Origin: an uncultured Clostridia bacterium
GTDB taxonomy: Bacteria; Bacillota; Clostridia; TANB77; CAG-508
Length of the DNA: 64,000 nt
Direction of reading: 5' to 3'
Assembly (NCBI GenBank): GCA_947628085.1
Contig: CANQYM010000001.1
Location: 124,001-188,000 of the forward strand
A program made the position numbers and the translations under genes. The notes under the pieces were generated by a model. The model was not told where the DNA came from and searched no databases. It saw nothing but the letters and a program-made list of their open reading frames with translations. This document shows positions 43,727 to 53,853 of the stretch, piece by piece (within the stretch, counting starts at the first letter, position 1; each line of letters begins with the position of its first letter).

Positions 43727-44926
43727 CTAATTACCTGATTTTTCTTTTCTTTTTTTCTCCAATAAAGCTCTTTTTTCTTCTTCTGTCATAGAATTTAATT
43801 TTGCTCTTAATAACGCTTTCTTTTCTTCTTCTGTCATACTTTTTAATTTAGCTTCAATTAGTTCTTTCTTTCTCTGTTCTTCTGTTTTTTGTGCTACTTC
43901 TGCTTTTGGTTGTTCTTCTACTTTTGATGTTGTTTCTGTTTTTAACTCTTCCTCTATTTTTGTTGTTTCTATTTTTGACTGTTCTTCTAATTTTGGTTCT
44001 TCTTTTACTTTTGATTGTTCATCTGTTTCTGATTTCTCTTCTATTTTTGGTTGTTTCTCTAATTCTTGTTCTGTTTCTATTTTAGGTAATTGAGTTTCAA
44101 CTTTTTTGCTTTCTTCTACTTCTATTTTATTTTCTTTGTTTTCTTCATTCTCTTTTTCAGTATTCTCTTCTAATTTTGCTGTTTCTTTCTTTTCTATATG
44201 TTTTTCTTTTTCTTCTATAATAGATTCTTCTGCTGGTTCTTTTTTATCTTCAGAAATTTTATTTTCTATAATTTCTTTTTTCTCTTCGCGTTTTTCTTCT
44301 ACTTTAGATTTATTTTCTATTTCTTCTTTATCTCCATCTCTAACTTCTAATACAACTGAATATAGTGTGTAAAGGAATATAATTAATGTTGGAAAAACTA
44401 CTAAAAATAAGAATCCCCATTTTGATTCTATGAAAGATAAAAATTTTCCAACTTTAGGTATTACTGTTGCAGTAGATGTTTTTCCTATATATGTAGAGCT
44501 TGAAAGTCTATAATCTCCTTCAACTGTATAAGTGTATTCTTTGTCTGTTACTCTTTCAGTGTTAGTTACTTCAGCAAAGTAAATAGATGTTTCTCCAGTT
44601 CTTGTTCTGTAAAAAAATATTTTATCTCCTACTTTTACATCTGATACCTTATTTCTTTTTACCATCAATAAATCACCTAATGCATAATCAGGCTTTAAAT
44701 TATCGTCTGTTATAGGAATAATTGAAGTAGTTCCTAAAACAGTAACTTTGTAATCGTTGTATGATAGTAAGCATATTGTTACAAAAATAACAACAATTAC
44801 ATATACAAATATCAGTAGATTCTTTACAAAATTCAATATTTTCTTCACTTTTCTATTCCCTTTACTTTCTTTTTTAAAATTATTTAAACACCTAAACATA
44901 GTTTTACATATATTAAATTTTACCAC
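43727..44926 (-). CDS. Divergent, possibly inactive signal-peptidase-like protein with long K/E-rich tail
   Basis: 399 aa; TSIIPITDDNLKPDYALGDLLMVKR...KIFFYRTRTGETSIYFAEV (no ITHR), two TMs, then ~190 aa K/E/T-rich region. Confidence 0.7.
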   Translation of the reverse strand: MVKFNICKTMFRCLNNFKKESKGNRKVKKILNFVKNLLIFVYVIVVIFVTICLLSYNDYKVTVLGTTSIIPITDDNLKPDYALGDLLMVKRNKVSDVKVGDKIFFYRTRTGETSIYFAEVTNTERVTDKEYTYTVEGDYRLSSSTYIGKTSTATVIPKVGKFLSFIESKWGFLFLVVFPTLIIFLYTLYSVVLEVRDGDKEEIENKSKVEEKREEKKEIIENKISEDKKEPAEESIIEEKEKHIEKKETAKLEENTEKENEENKENKIEVEESKKVETQLPKIETEQELEKQPKIEEKSETDEQSKVKEEPKLEEQSKIETTKIEEELKTETTSKVEEQPKAEVAQKTEEQRKKELIEAKLKSMTEEEKKALLRAKLNSMTEEEKRALLEKKRKEKSGN

Positions 44927-45157
44927 TATTTATGGCTGTGTTCAATGTAAATTGTATTTCATTTTCTTATACTTTGTATTTCATTTTTTATCTTATGTAA
45001 CATTTTTTACATTTTTTGCAACATAATTGTTACAAAAAAGAAATATTTTTTAATCCATTTTGTTAAAAAATCCATTTACTTTTTTTTTTCTTTATATTAT
45101 AATTCTTTGTATAAATGTAATGTATGTTGATTTATTTTGTCTAGATGGGGGTTCAAA

Positions 45158-48100
45158 ATGTCATTAAATTCAGGGAAAAACGTTGAAAAAGAAGTTGCTT
45201 CCGTTGGAAATGTAATTCCTAAAAAAAGAGGTAGAAAACCTGGTCAAAAGAACAAAAAATCTATAATAGTTTCAAATCAAAAAGAAATTACTAAAAAAAG
45301 AACTATTAAAAATATTTGTTTAAAGTCTAATTCCGTAAGTGAAGAAAAGACAAAACCTTTAGCTACCTCAAATAAAAAAATTAAAAGAACTTTACATTTA
45401 AACTTGAGTAATTTTACTAATGATAACGCTGAAATTACAGATACTACTAAAGAAAAAAATAGTGATAATATCGGCGTTATTTGTGATGCAGTAAAAACTG
45501 ATGTTGAAGCAAATAACTTTAATGACGTTGATAACCTAATTGATAGTTATGATTTAGTTGTTGATGATGACGTACTTTTCGATGACACTATCAATGATGG
45601 TAATAATATAATTGAAAATAGTGATAATTCTATTAAAGAAGCTATAGTTGAGAACAATGATAATTCCATTGAAGAAGCTATGGCTAAAAATGGTGGAAAT
45701 TCTGATATAGAATCTGTAAGTAAAATATTAAGAAACGTTTCTAACTCTCATGGTCCTGACAATTCTATAAATCAAAACTCTCCTTTCTTCTATGGTCCTT
45801 CTGTATTTGATAAATTTGATATAGATATAACATATACTGATAGTTCTGAAGAAGATAATGGAGCAATAATAAATGATGTTCAAGGCAATTATGAACAAGG
45901 CTTTGATTCTGATGATAATTTTGAAATAACTAGAATTGAATTCAATGTAGGTAACTATGTTGGAGACGATGAAGAAGAAAACAATGTAAATGATGAAAAC
46001 AATTTAAATGCAGAAAATGAAGATTTCGATATTATTGGTGGTGTTATAGAACCTTTAGAAGAATCTAATACTGCTAATAATGAAGAAGAAAATGATGAGT
46101 TTGATTTTGTAAGTTATGATAAATACGATATCTATTCTTCACAAGAAAACAATGCTGAAGATTTAAGTGATGTTGATAATTTAGAAAATAATAATTCAAA
46201 TAATAACCATTACTCTTTAGATGATTTAGATGAAATTTATGATTTAAATTATCTAGATATTCCTAATGATGTAAGTAATTTTAGTAATGAGAATATTGGT
46301 GAAGAATCTAATGTTCAAGAAAATTTAGTTGGAAATGAAATTTCTGCTTCTCTAGATAACCTAGATTCTGTAAATTTAGAAGATTTACTTACTTTAAATG
46401 ATTTGGATAATTTAGCTAAATCAGATTCTTCAGATAATTCAAAAATGTTAGATAATCCAGATGATTTAAATGCTTTAGATAATTTAGATGATTTAATTAA
46501 TTTAGATGACTTAGCTGATTTTATTGCTAATGGCAGTTTAGATGACGTTTCAAAAGATGATGTACCTAAAGATGCTGAAACTGAAAACAAAAATAATGAA
46601 GCTGATAGTAATGATGAAAATTCTAAGGAGACAAATACTTCTATTCCAGAAGGTTCTGTTCAATTAGAAAATGATGAAAATTCAGAAAAAATTTCAAATA
46701 TTACTTATAAACTACTTAACAAAATTTTAGAAGTTGAAAGTGAAATAAAGAAAGAAGCTGCAGATAGTCCTAATGGCTCTTCTGTATTTAAAGAATTTTC
46801 TTTTGATGATACCTCTTCTGCTATATCTTCTGCTATTCAATCAAAAGAATTTCAAAATGAATTAGAAAAAATAATTTTAGGACAAGATGTAAAGTCTACT
46901 ACTTTTGCTGAACCAAAATTAAATTCTGCTGAAGGCGCTACTCCTATTTCAAATTTAGAAACAACACAAATGGTTCAAGAAAATATAGCACCTGCTGAAA
47001 CAATTTTAGGTGAAAATTCTAATGGTAATAATCAAAATTATGATGTAGATTATTCACAAGTATTAACTCCTTCTGCAGATGTTCAGGATTCTGGTTCTAC
47101 TTCAAGTGAAGAGTTAAAAGATGATGAATATGATGATAGTAATTTCTCTATTGAAAAATATTTTGGTATTAGTAAAATTTCTACCGATTATGATGATAGC
47201 AATGATGATGATAATGCTCTTAAAGAAGAAGATTTAGTAGAAGGTCTTGAAGGTACTACTTTAGACGATGTTTTGCTTGAAAAAATATATGAAGAAGATT
47301 TGAATAAAGTTGATTCATCTGATTCTTCTAATAAATCAGATGACCCTGCTTCTGATTTACTTGCTATTACAGAATCTTTATCTCAAGCAATTTCTGATTT
47401 GGAAAATACTCCAGATACATCTTCTTCTCATGACTCATTATTAGAAGAAGATAATAAATCATTTAATATTCTTATAAACAAAGACGATATCTTCTCTGTT
47501 TATATTCTAAATGAAACATATGATATAGTTACTGATTTTGATGGTATATCTATTATTTCAGAAAACATCCATATATCTACACCAAAAAATAATTTCTTTG
47601 TTAAAGCAGGAGAATATAAATATATTGAAATACACAACAACAAAGATCATTTTGATGTTTATACTAATTTTGAAAATATAGATTTTGCAAATGCAATTAA
47701 TAATGTTGAATTTGCTAAAAAAGATAATAGACTTGAACTTAAAATTAAAGAGGCATTTAAATTATCATCTGTTAAAAATAAAATTCACCTTTCAATGTTA
47801 AATACAGTAATTGCTGATATGACATCATCTGTTCCTTCTCCAGATAACATTGATGAAAATTCAATTTGTGATAATAGAACTCTTCTAATTTCAGAAGAAA
47901 CTCAAAAAGTTTACTTGCCTTATACATTAGAAGAAGTTATGCAAAAGCTAGACAATAATTTTGAATATAAAACTGCAAAAGAAGTTATTGATAAAGAATA
48001 TACTTTACCTCTTTCAACATTTAGATTTCCAATATTATCTAGATTTAAAGAAGCTTATAGATTTATGAGATTAAAAGAAAAATCTTCTATATATGCAGCA

Positions 48101-48271
48101 ATAGATTTAGCATTGGAATTAATGTTTAACTCTAATTTGAATCCAGCAATAATTAGAGCTTGTAAAGATTTAAAAGAGTTAAATATTTATCTAGATTGCT
48201 TATATGAAAATGAATTGGAAAAATTTGATTGTTTCAAAGTAGTATATAAAGTATTACCAAAAGTTAAATAA
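45158..48271 (+). CDS. Large acidic low-complexity protein with N-terminal AT-hook-like basic motif
   Basis: ORF track begins at TTG 45137; ATG 45158 follows GGGGG. KKRGRKPGQKNKK near the N-terminus, D/N/E/S-rich centre, more ordered C-terminal ~270 aa. Confidence 0.8.
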   Translation: MSLNSGKNVEKEVASVGNVIPKKRGRKPGQKNKKSIIVSNQKEITKKRTIKNICLKSNSVSEEKTKPLATSNKKIKRTLHLNLSNFTNDNAEITDTTKEKNSDNIGVICDAVKTDVEANNFNDVDNLIDSYDLVVDDDVLFDDTINDGNNIIENSDNSIKEAIVENNDNSIEEAMAKNGGNSDIESVSKILRNVSNSHGPDNSINQNSPFFYGPSVFDKFDIDITYTDSSEEDNGAIINDVQGNYEQGFDSDDNFEITRIEFNVGNYVGDDEEENNVNDENNLNAENEDFDIIGGVIEPLEESNTANNEEENDEFDFVSYDKYDIYSSQENNAEDLSDVDNLENNNSNNNHYSLDDLDEIYDLNYLDIPNDVSNFSNENIGEESNVQENLVGNEISASLDNLDSVNLEDLLTLNDLDNLAKSDSSDNSKMLDNPDDLNALDNLDDLINLDDLADFIANGSLDDVSKDDVPKDAETENKNNEADSNDENSKETNTSIPEGSVQLENDENSEKISNITYKLLNKILEVESEIKKEAADSPNGSSVFKEFSFDDTSSAISSAIQSKEFQNELEKIILGQDVKSTTFAEPKLNSAEGATPISNLETTQMVQENIAPAETILGENSNGNNQNYDVDYSQVLTPSADVQDSGSTSSEELKDDEYDDSNFSIEKYFGISKISTDYDDSNDDDNALKEEDLVEGLEGTTLDDVLLEKIYEEDLNKVDSSDSSNKSDDPASDLLAITESLSQAISDLENTPDTSSSHDSLLEEDNKSFNILINKDDIFSVYILNETYDIVTDFDGISIISENIHISTPKNNFFVKAGEYKYIEIHNNKDHFDVYTNFENIDFANAINNVEFAKKDNRLELKIKEAFKLSSVKNKIHLSMLNTVIADMTSSVPSPDNIDENSICDNRTLLISEETQKVYLPYTLEEVMQKLDNNFEYKTAKEVIDKEYTLPLSTFRFPILSRFKEAYRFMRLKEKSSIYAAIDLALELMFNSNLNPAIIRACKDLKELNIYLDCLYENELEKFDCFKVVYKVLPKVK

Positions 48272-48280
48272 ACAATAAAA

Positions 48281-48304
48281 AAGAAGCTTTAAAGCTTCTT
48301 TTTT
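48281..48304. terminator. Bidirectional terminator
   Basis: AAGAAGCTTTAAAGCTTCTTTTTT between convergent 45158..48271 and clpB. Confidence 0.85.
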
Positions 48305-50912
48305 ATTGCAATTTTTTAGGTCTTATATTTAATCCATGTATATTTTTATCATAATATACTTCTATTTTATCTCCCTCAGTTACTTCATTTCCTATTAATT
48401 TTCTTGCAAGTAATGTTTCTACTTGAGCTTGTACAATTCTTTTTAAAGGTCTTGCACCAAACTCCATATCATATCCTTCCTCTATTAACCATCTAATAGA
48501 ATTCTTTGTAAATGATAGCTCTATTCCCTTTTCTCTTACTCTTTCGATAACACCTTGCAAAATTAGTTCAACTATTCCAAATACAACTTCTTTATCTAGA
48601 GCTTTAAAGCAAATGATTTCATCTAGTCTATTTAAAAATTCTGGTCTAAAATGTTGTTTTAAAATTTTATCTATTTGCTCTCTTGCTCCTTCTGTTATTT
48701 CTTTGTTTTTAGCTATACTATCTAATATAATATTTGAGCCTAAGTTAGAAGTTAGTATTATTACTGTGTTTTTGAAATCTATAAGTCTTCCTTGAGAGTC
48801 TGTAACTCTACCATCATCTAATATTTGTAAGAAAATATTAAACACATCTGGATGAGCTTTTTCTACTTCATCAAATAGAACTACTGAATATGGTTTTCTT
48901 CTAACAGCTTCTGTAAGTTGTCCGCCCTCTTCATATCCTACATATCCTGGAGGTGCACCAATTAATCTAGTAACACTAAATTTTTCCATATATTCAGACA
49001 TATCTATTCTAACCATATTTTTTTCATCATCAAAAAGTGTTGCTGCTAATGTTTTTCCAAGTTCTGTTTTTCCAACACCTGTTGGTCCTAAAAATAGGAA
49101 TGAACCTATTGGTCTATTTGGATTTGCAATTCCTGCTCTTGCTCTTAATATTGCCTCAGAAACTTTTTTTACAGCTTCATCTTGTCCAACTACTCTTTCA
49201 TGCAAAATTTCTTCTAGGTGAAGTAATTTTTCTTTTTCTGCTTCTGCAAGTTTTGAAACAGGAATTCCTGTCCATTTTGAAACTACCATTGCAATTTCTT
49301 CTTCTGTAACTTTATTTCTAAGTAAAGTATTTTTCCCTTGAGTTTTTTCAATTTCTTTTTCTTCTTGTTCCAAAACTTTTTTCAAATTTGGAAGAGTTGA
49401 ATATTTAAGTTCTGCTGCTTTGTTTAAGTCATAATTTCTTTCTGCCTTTTCTATTTCTGCGTTTACTTCATCTATTTTCTCTTTTAATTTCTGTATTTTA
49501 GCAATATTTTTCTTTTCCTCTTCCCATTTTAATTTCATATCTTGAAATACTTGTCTTGATTTTGATAGCTCATTTCTAATTGCTTGTAGACGTTTTTGAG
49601 CATTCGGATCATCTTCTTCTCTTTCCAAAGAACGCTCTTCTATTTCATATTGCATTATTTTTCTAGATATAACATCAAGTTCAGTTGGCATAGATTCTAC
49701 TTCACTTCTTATCATTGCACAAGCTTCATCTATTAAATCTATTGCTTTATCTGGAAGGAATCTATCTGTTATATATCTATTTGATAAAGTTGCTGCTGCA
49801 ACTAATGCTGAATCTTGAATTTTTACTCCATGGAATATTTCAAATTTTTCTTGTATACCACGCAAAATTGTAATTGCATCTTCAACAGTTGGTTCATTAA
49901 CTAATACTTGTTGAAAACGTCTAGTAAGTGCTGGGTCTTTTTCTATATATTCTCTGTATTCATCTAAAGTAGTTGCACCCACACAGTGAAGTTCTCCTCT
50001 AGCTAGCCTTGGTTTTAAAAGGTTGCTTGCATCCATTGCACCTTCTGATTTTCCAGCTCCTACTAAATTGTGAATTTCATCTATAAATAGTATAATGTTT
50101 CCTTCACTTTTATCTATTTCTTTTAAAACACTTGTTAATCTTTCTTCAAATTCTCCTTTATATTTTGCACCTGCAACTAATAATCCTAAATCTAATTCAA
50201 AAATTGTTTTTCCTTTTAAGCTTGTTGGTACATCTCCTCTTACTATTCTTTGTGCTAATCCTTCTACAATAGCTGTTTTACCAACACCTGGTTCACCAAT
50301 TAAAACTGGATTATTTTTTGTTTTACGAGATAGAATTCTTATTACATTTCTAATTTCATCATCTCTACCTATTACTGGATTTAATTTATTTTGTTTTGCA
50401 AGGTCTGTAACATTTTTTCCAAATTTTTCTAAAACATTATAAGTGTTTTCTGGTGTATCGGTATTTACTGAAACATTTCCTCTAATATCTTTTAAAGCTA
50501 CTAAAAATTTGTTTTTATCTATTTTATAAGATTTTAAAATTTTTCTTAAAGCATCTGTTCCACATTCAAATATACCAAGCATTAAATGTTCTACTGAAAT
50601 AAATTCATCTTTCATATTTTTAGCTTGTTTTTCTGCTTCATCTAAAATCTTTTCAACTTCATTTGAAAATCTTAAAGCAACAGAACCGGTAACTTTAGGC
50701 ATTTTTTCTATTTCAGAATTTATTGTTGTAGCCAATGAATTAATATTAACATCTAATTTTTTTAGAAGTAAAGTTATAACTCCATTTCCATCCCCTAAAA
50801 AAGCAGACATCAAATGGAAATCTGTAATTTCTGGATTATTATTACTTGTTGTGATGTTACTAGCTGATGTGATTATTTCTTTTGATTTCTCTGTAAAATT
50901 AGATACATTCAT
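48303..50912 (-). CDS. clpB: ATP-dependent chaperone ClpB
   Basis: 869 aa; two AAA+ modules GEPGVGKTAIVEGLA and GPTGVGKTELGKTLA, coiled-coil middle domain. Confidence 0.95.
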   Translation of the reverse strand: MNVSNFTEKSKEIITSASNITTSNNNPEITDFHLMSAFLGDGNGVITLLLKKLDVNINSLATTINSEIEKMPKVTGSVALRFSNEVEKILDEAEKQAKNMKDEFISVEHLMLGIFECGTDALRKILKSYKIDKNKFLVALKDIRGNVSVNTDTPENTYNVLEKFGKNVTDLAKQNKLNPVIGRDDEIRNVIRILSRKTKNNPVLIGEPGVGKTAIVEGLAQRIVRGDVPTSLKGKTIFELDLGLLVAGAKYKGEFEERLTSVLKEIDKSEGNIILFIDEIHNLVGAGKSEGAMDASNLLKPRLARGELHCVGATTLDEYREYIEKDPALTRRFQQVLVNEPTVEDAITILRGIQEKFEIFHGVKIQDSALVAAATLSNRYITDRFLPDKAIDLIDEACAMIRSEVESMPTELDVISRKIMQYEIEERSLEREEDDPNAQKRLQAIRNELSKSRQVFQDMKLKWEEEKKNIAKIQKLKEKIDEVNAEIEKAERNYDLNKAAELKYSTLPNLKKVLEQEEKEIEKTQGKNTLLRNKVTEEEIAMVVSKWTGIPVSKLAEAEKEKLLHLEEILHERVVGQDEAVKKVSEAILRARAGIANPNRPIGSFLFLGPTGVGKTELGKTLAATLFDDEKNMVRIDMSEYMEKFSVTRLIGAPPGYVGYEEGGQLTEAVRRKPYSVVLFDEVEKAHPDVFNIFLQILDDGRVTDSQGRLIDFKNTVIILTSNLGSNIILDSIAKNKEITEGAREQIDKILKQHFRPEFLNRLDEIICFKALDKEVVFGIVELILQGVIERVREKGIELSFTKNSIRWLIEEGYDMEFGARPLKRIVQAQVETLLARKLIGNEVTEGDKIEVYYDKNIHGLNIRPKKLQ

Positions 50913-50943
50913 TTGCTTTATTTAACTCCTTTTCAAAATAAAA

Positions 50944-52332
50944 TTACTTTTGTGTTGTTAATAGTACGCACATAAGTACATTTATGTATTGTAAAACTCC
51001 TGCTATTTTAATTATTACTTCCATTCTTTTTAATATTTTTTTGTCATTTTTTTCTGTTTTCTTAGTAAATTCTTGCCAAATTAAAAATGTTACTATTATC
51101 ATAGCAAATTCAAAAAATATAGTTGATCTTTCTGCAGAACTAAATACTGTTGGTGAAAATCCTAATATAATTTTTGAAGCTAAACCTACTAAAAATACTA
51201 GTATTGCCATATTATTCTTTAAATTTTTGAATATTAACAATATTGATAATCCTAAACAAATAAAATTTGTACAAGCAAGCAAAAATGGAATAACATTTAC
51301 TAAGCTATTACTATTTGATGCTGCAAGCATAACTCTTTCTTCTATAACAAATTCTCTTGTTGAACCAAAATATGGAAATATTGTATTTGTTACGTTTTGA
51401 AAAATTCCAAGAAATGCAATAGTTAAAATTGGAATTATAGAAACTACTCTATAAGTTTTTTCTTTATATGTTGTCCATACATATACTGCAACCATTAAAC
51501 TTAAAATTGTATAAACAAGATTTCTTTTTTCAATAATAATTCCCATAGTTGATGTTAATCCTAAAGAAATTTTGTCTAGTAAATTATACATTTCAAAATC
51601 TTTAAATAATCTTACAGCTTCTTGTGATTTTCTTACATAATTTCCAGGGCAAGTTAATATAAATACTATGCTTGCTATTGCTAAAACTGTTTGAACTATC
51701 ATATATGGATGTATTTTTTTATTTTTTATAATCATAAAAATTGTGAATAATATGTATGTTCCTAATAAAATTGCTGATGTTTGTTCTTGGTTTGCCGCAA
51801 AAAGTAATGCTAATGAATATAATGGATATTCCCAAAATTTAATTTTTTCTCCATCCCAAATTTTTCTAATTGGTATTAATGCAAAAAGACATGTTGCAAG
51901 TGGCCACATATAAACAATTGTAGTAGTAGCCCATCCAGAACCATTCATTGAATTAAATGGATATAAAAGTAACATAAATAAAAGCATAGCATTATTTTGT
52001 GCACGCTCTTCTTTTTTTATGAATAATCTTGAAATTGAATATCCAGCAAGTGCAACCATTAAGCTTTCTATTAAAATCCATAGATATTTTGAAACTCTTA
52101 AAACAAAACATTCTGTGATTTCAAGTAGAAGTCTTGATGTCCAAGAAAAATATCTTGAACCTGCAAATGCTAATATACTTTGTCCAGAAGCAATTTGATC
52201 TATAAACCATTCATCATCATATTTATTTGGAGTTATAAAAATAGTAACAAGTAAATGTAAAACAAATAGTGTAAATATTGCTCCTCTACCATTTTTAAAA
52301 AGGTTTTTTATTTTTTCTTTAAATTTTTCCAT
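50944..52332 (-). CDS. Polytopic membrane protein (DUF6056-like)
   Basis: 462 aa, many TMs; TPNKYDDEWF...GSRYFSWTSRLLLE. Confidence 0.65.
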   Translation of the reverse strand: MEKFKEKIKNLFKNGRGAIFTLFVLHLLVTIFITPNKYDDEWFIDQIASGQSILAFAGSRYFSWTSRLLLEITECFVLRVSKYLWILIESLMVALAGYSISRLFIKKEERAQNNAMLLFMLLLYPFNSMNGSGWATTTIVYMWPLATCLFALIPIRKIWDGEKIKFWEYPLYSLALLFAANQEQTSAILLGTYILFTIFMIIKNKKIHPYMIVQTVLAIASIVFILTCPGNYVRKSQEAVRLFKDFEMYNLLDKISLGLTSTMGIIIEKRNLVYTILSLMVAVYVWTTYKEKTYRVVSIIPILTIAFLGIFQNVTNTIFPYFGSTREFVIEERVMLAASNSNSLVNVIPFLLACTNFICLGLSILLIFKNLKNNMAILVFLVGLASKIILGFSPTVFSSAERSTIFFEFAMIIVTFLIWQEFTKKTEKNDKKILKRMEVIIKIAGVLQYINVLMCVLLTTQK

Positions 52333-52838
52333 TACTCTTCCCCTATCATTCTACTAATCAAAGTAAATGCTAATATGTCTTCCCCATCATTTTGATATAA
52401 AACATAAATATCATACATTCCTTTTGGTAGTCCAAAGCGAAGACATTGTGCATGTAGTCCTGAAAGCTTTAATCCTTCTTCCTCAATATTTATATTTTCT
52501 TCCATTTGGGTTCTCATTAAATACATTTTTCCTGTTTCCTGATTTTTTAAAACATAGTTTGCATTTACTGTTCCCATTTCTTTTAAACCTTCTTTATATG
52601 CCCAACCTGCTATTTCAATTTTCTTTCCATCTGTTTCAAATAAATCTATGTGAGTGTTTATAACTCCTTCTTCATCTACAACAGTAGTATTAGGCCCTAA
52701 AGTATATGATTTAAATACTAAAAGTGAACTCATAGTAATTGCTAGAAATACAATAACTATTGCTACTAAACAAATCAGTATTTTAATAAATAATTTTTCA
52801 TTAATTTCTATATCTAAAAAATTCATTTTCTTCTCCAC
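52332..52838 (-). CDS. Small membrane-anchored protein, coupled to 50944..52332
   Basis: 168 aa; N-terminal TM; stop/start overlap with the next gene. Confidence 0.75.
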   Translation of the reverse strand: MEKKMNFLDIEINEKLFIKILICLVAIVIVFLAITMSSLLVFKSYTLGPNTTVVDEEGVINTHIDLFETDGKKIEIAGWAYKEGLKEMGTVNANYVLKNQETGKMYLMRTQMEENINIEEEGLKLSGLHAQCLRFGLPKGMYDIYVLYQNDGEDILAFTLISRMIGEE

Positions 52839-52896
52839 ATTCTAAAATATAAATGTTATTTTACCACAAAAAAGCTTATTTTTCAATGTTTTAGAA

Positions 52897-53832
52897 TTAA
52901 TCAATGTTAATTTTTTTATCTATAACATAAATTGGTCTATTTTGTGATTCCTCATATATTCTAGCTATATATTCTGATATTATCCATAAAGATAATAATT
53001 GTATTCCTGTAAAGAATGTAATTGTTACCATTATAGAAGTCCAACCAGCAGTTAAATTATTTAGTTTATATATGTATGATATAAATGCATAAATTAAAAT
53101 TGCTATTGATATTAATATTGCAAACCCACCTATCATTCCAACAAATTTTAATGGCTTTGTTGAAAAACTAAATATTCCATCTTTTGCAAGATTAAGCATT
53201 TTTCCTAATGGGTATTTTGTTTTTCCCGCATATCTTTCATTTCTTTCATACTGTAATGGAGTTTGTTTAAATCCAACCCAACTAAATAAACCTCTTAAAA
53301 ATTTATTATGTTCTGGCATTGAATTAATTACATCAACAACTTTTCTATCTGCTAATCTAAAATCTCCTGTGTCTTTTGGTATTTCAACACTAGATAATCC
53401 ATTTAAAATTTGATAGAAAAGTTTTGCACTAAGTAATTTAAAACATGATTCTCCTTTTCTTTTAGTTCTTTTTGCATAGATAACTTCGTTTCCATTTTCC
53501 CAAAGCTCAATCATTTGCTTCATTAATTCTGGTGGATCTTGAAGGTCTGCATCAATAATAACAACTGCATCTCCAGTTACAAATTTTAAACCTGCTTGTA
53601 CAGCTGCTTGATGTCCAAAATTTCTTGAAAAAGAAATTATTTTTGCATTTCTATCGTTATTTGCTATTTTAGTAAGTATTTCTAAAGTTTTATCTTTACT
53701 GCCATCATCTACAAAAATAATTTCATATTCATAATTTTTTAGCTCTTCAAAAACTTTTACTATTCTTTTATAGCACTCCTCTGCTACTTCTTCTTCATAA
53801 TACATTGGTACAACAACTGATATTTTCTTCAT
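52897..53832 (-). CDS. GtrB/DPM-like family 2 glycosyltransferase
   Basis: 311 aa; VVPMYYEEE, IIFVDDGSKDKT, DADLQDPPELM, two C-terminal TMs. Confidence 0.95.
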   Translation of the reverse strand: MKKISVVVPMYYEEEVAEECYKRIVKVFEELKNYEYEIIFVDDGSKDKTLEILTKIANNDRNAKIISFSRNFGHQAAVQAGLKFVTGDAVVIIDADLQDPPELMKQMIELWENGNEVIYAKRTKRKGESCFKLLSAKLFYQILNGLSSVEIPKDTGDFRLADRKVVDVINSMPEHNKFLRGLFSWVGFKQTPLQYERNERYAGKTKYPLGKMLNLAKDGIFSFSTKPLKFVGMIGGFAILISIAILIYAFISYIYKLNNLTAGWTSIMVTITFFTGIQLLSLWIISEYIARIYEESQNRPIYVIDKKINID

Positions 53833-53853
53833 TTTAATGTTTCCTTTTTTAGA

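Noticed and set aside
43891-44372. Leu/Phe/Ser-rich plus-strand ORFs 43891..44085 and 44106..44372
   Set aside because: Antisense of the K/E-rich tail of 43727..44926; composition explained by complementarity.
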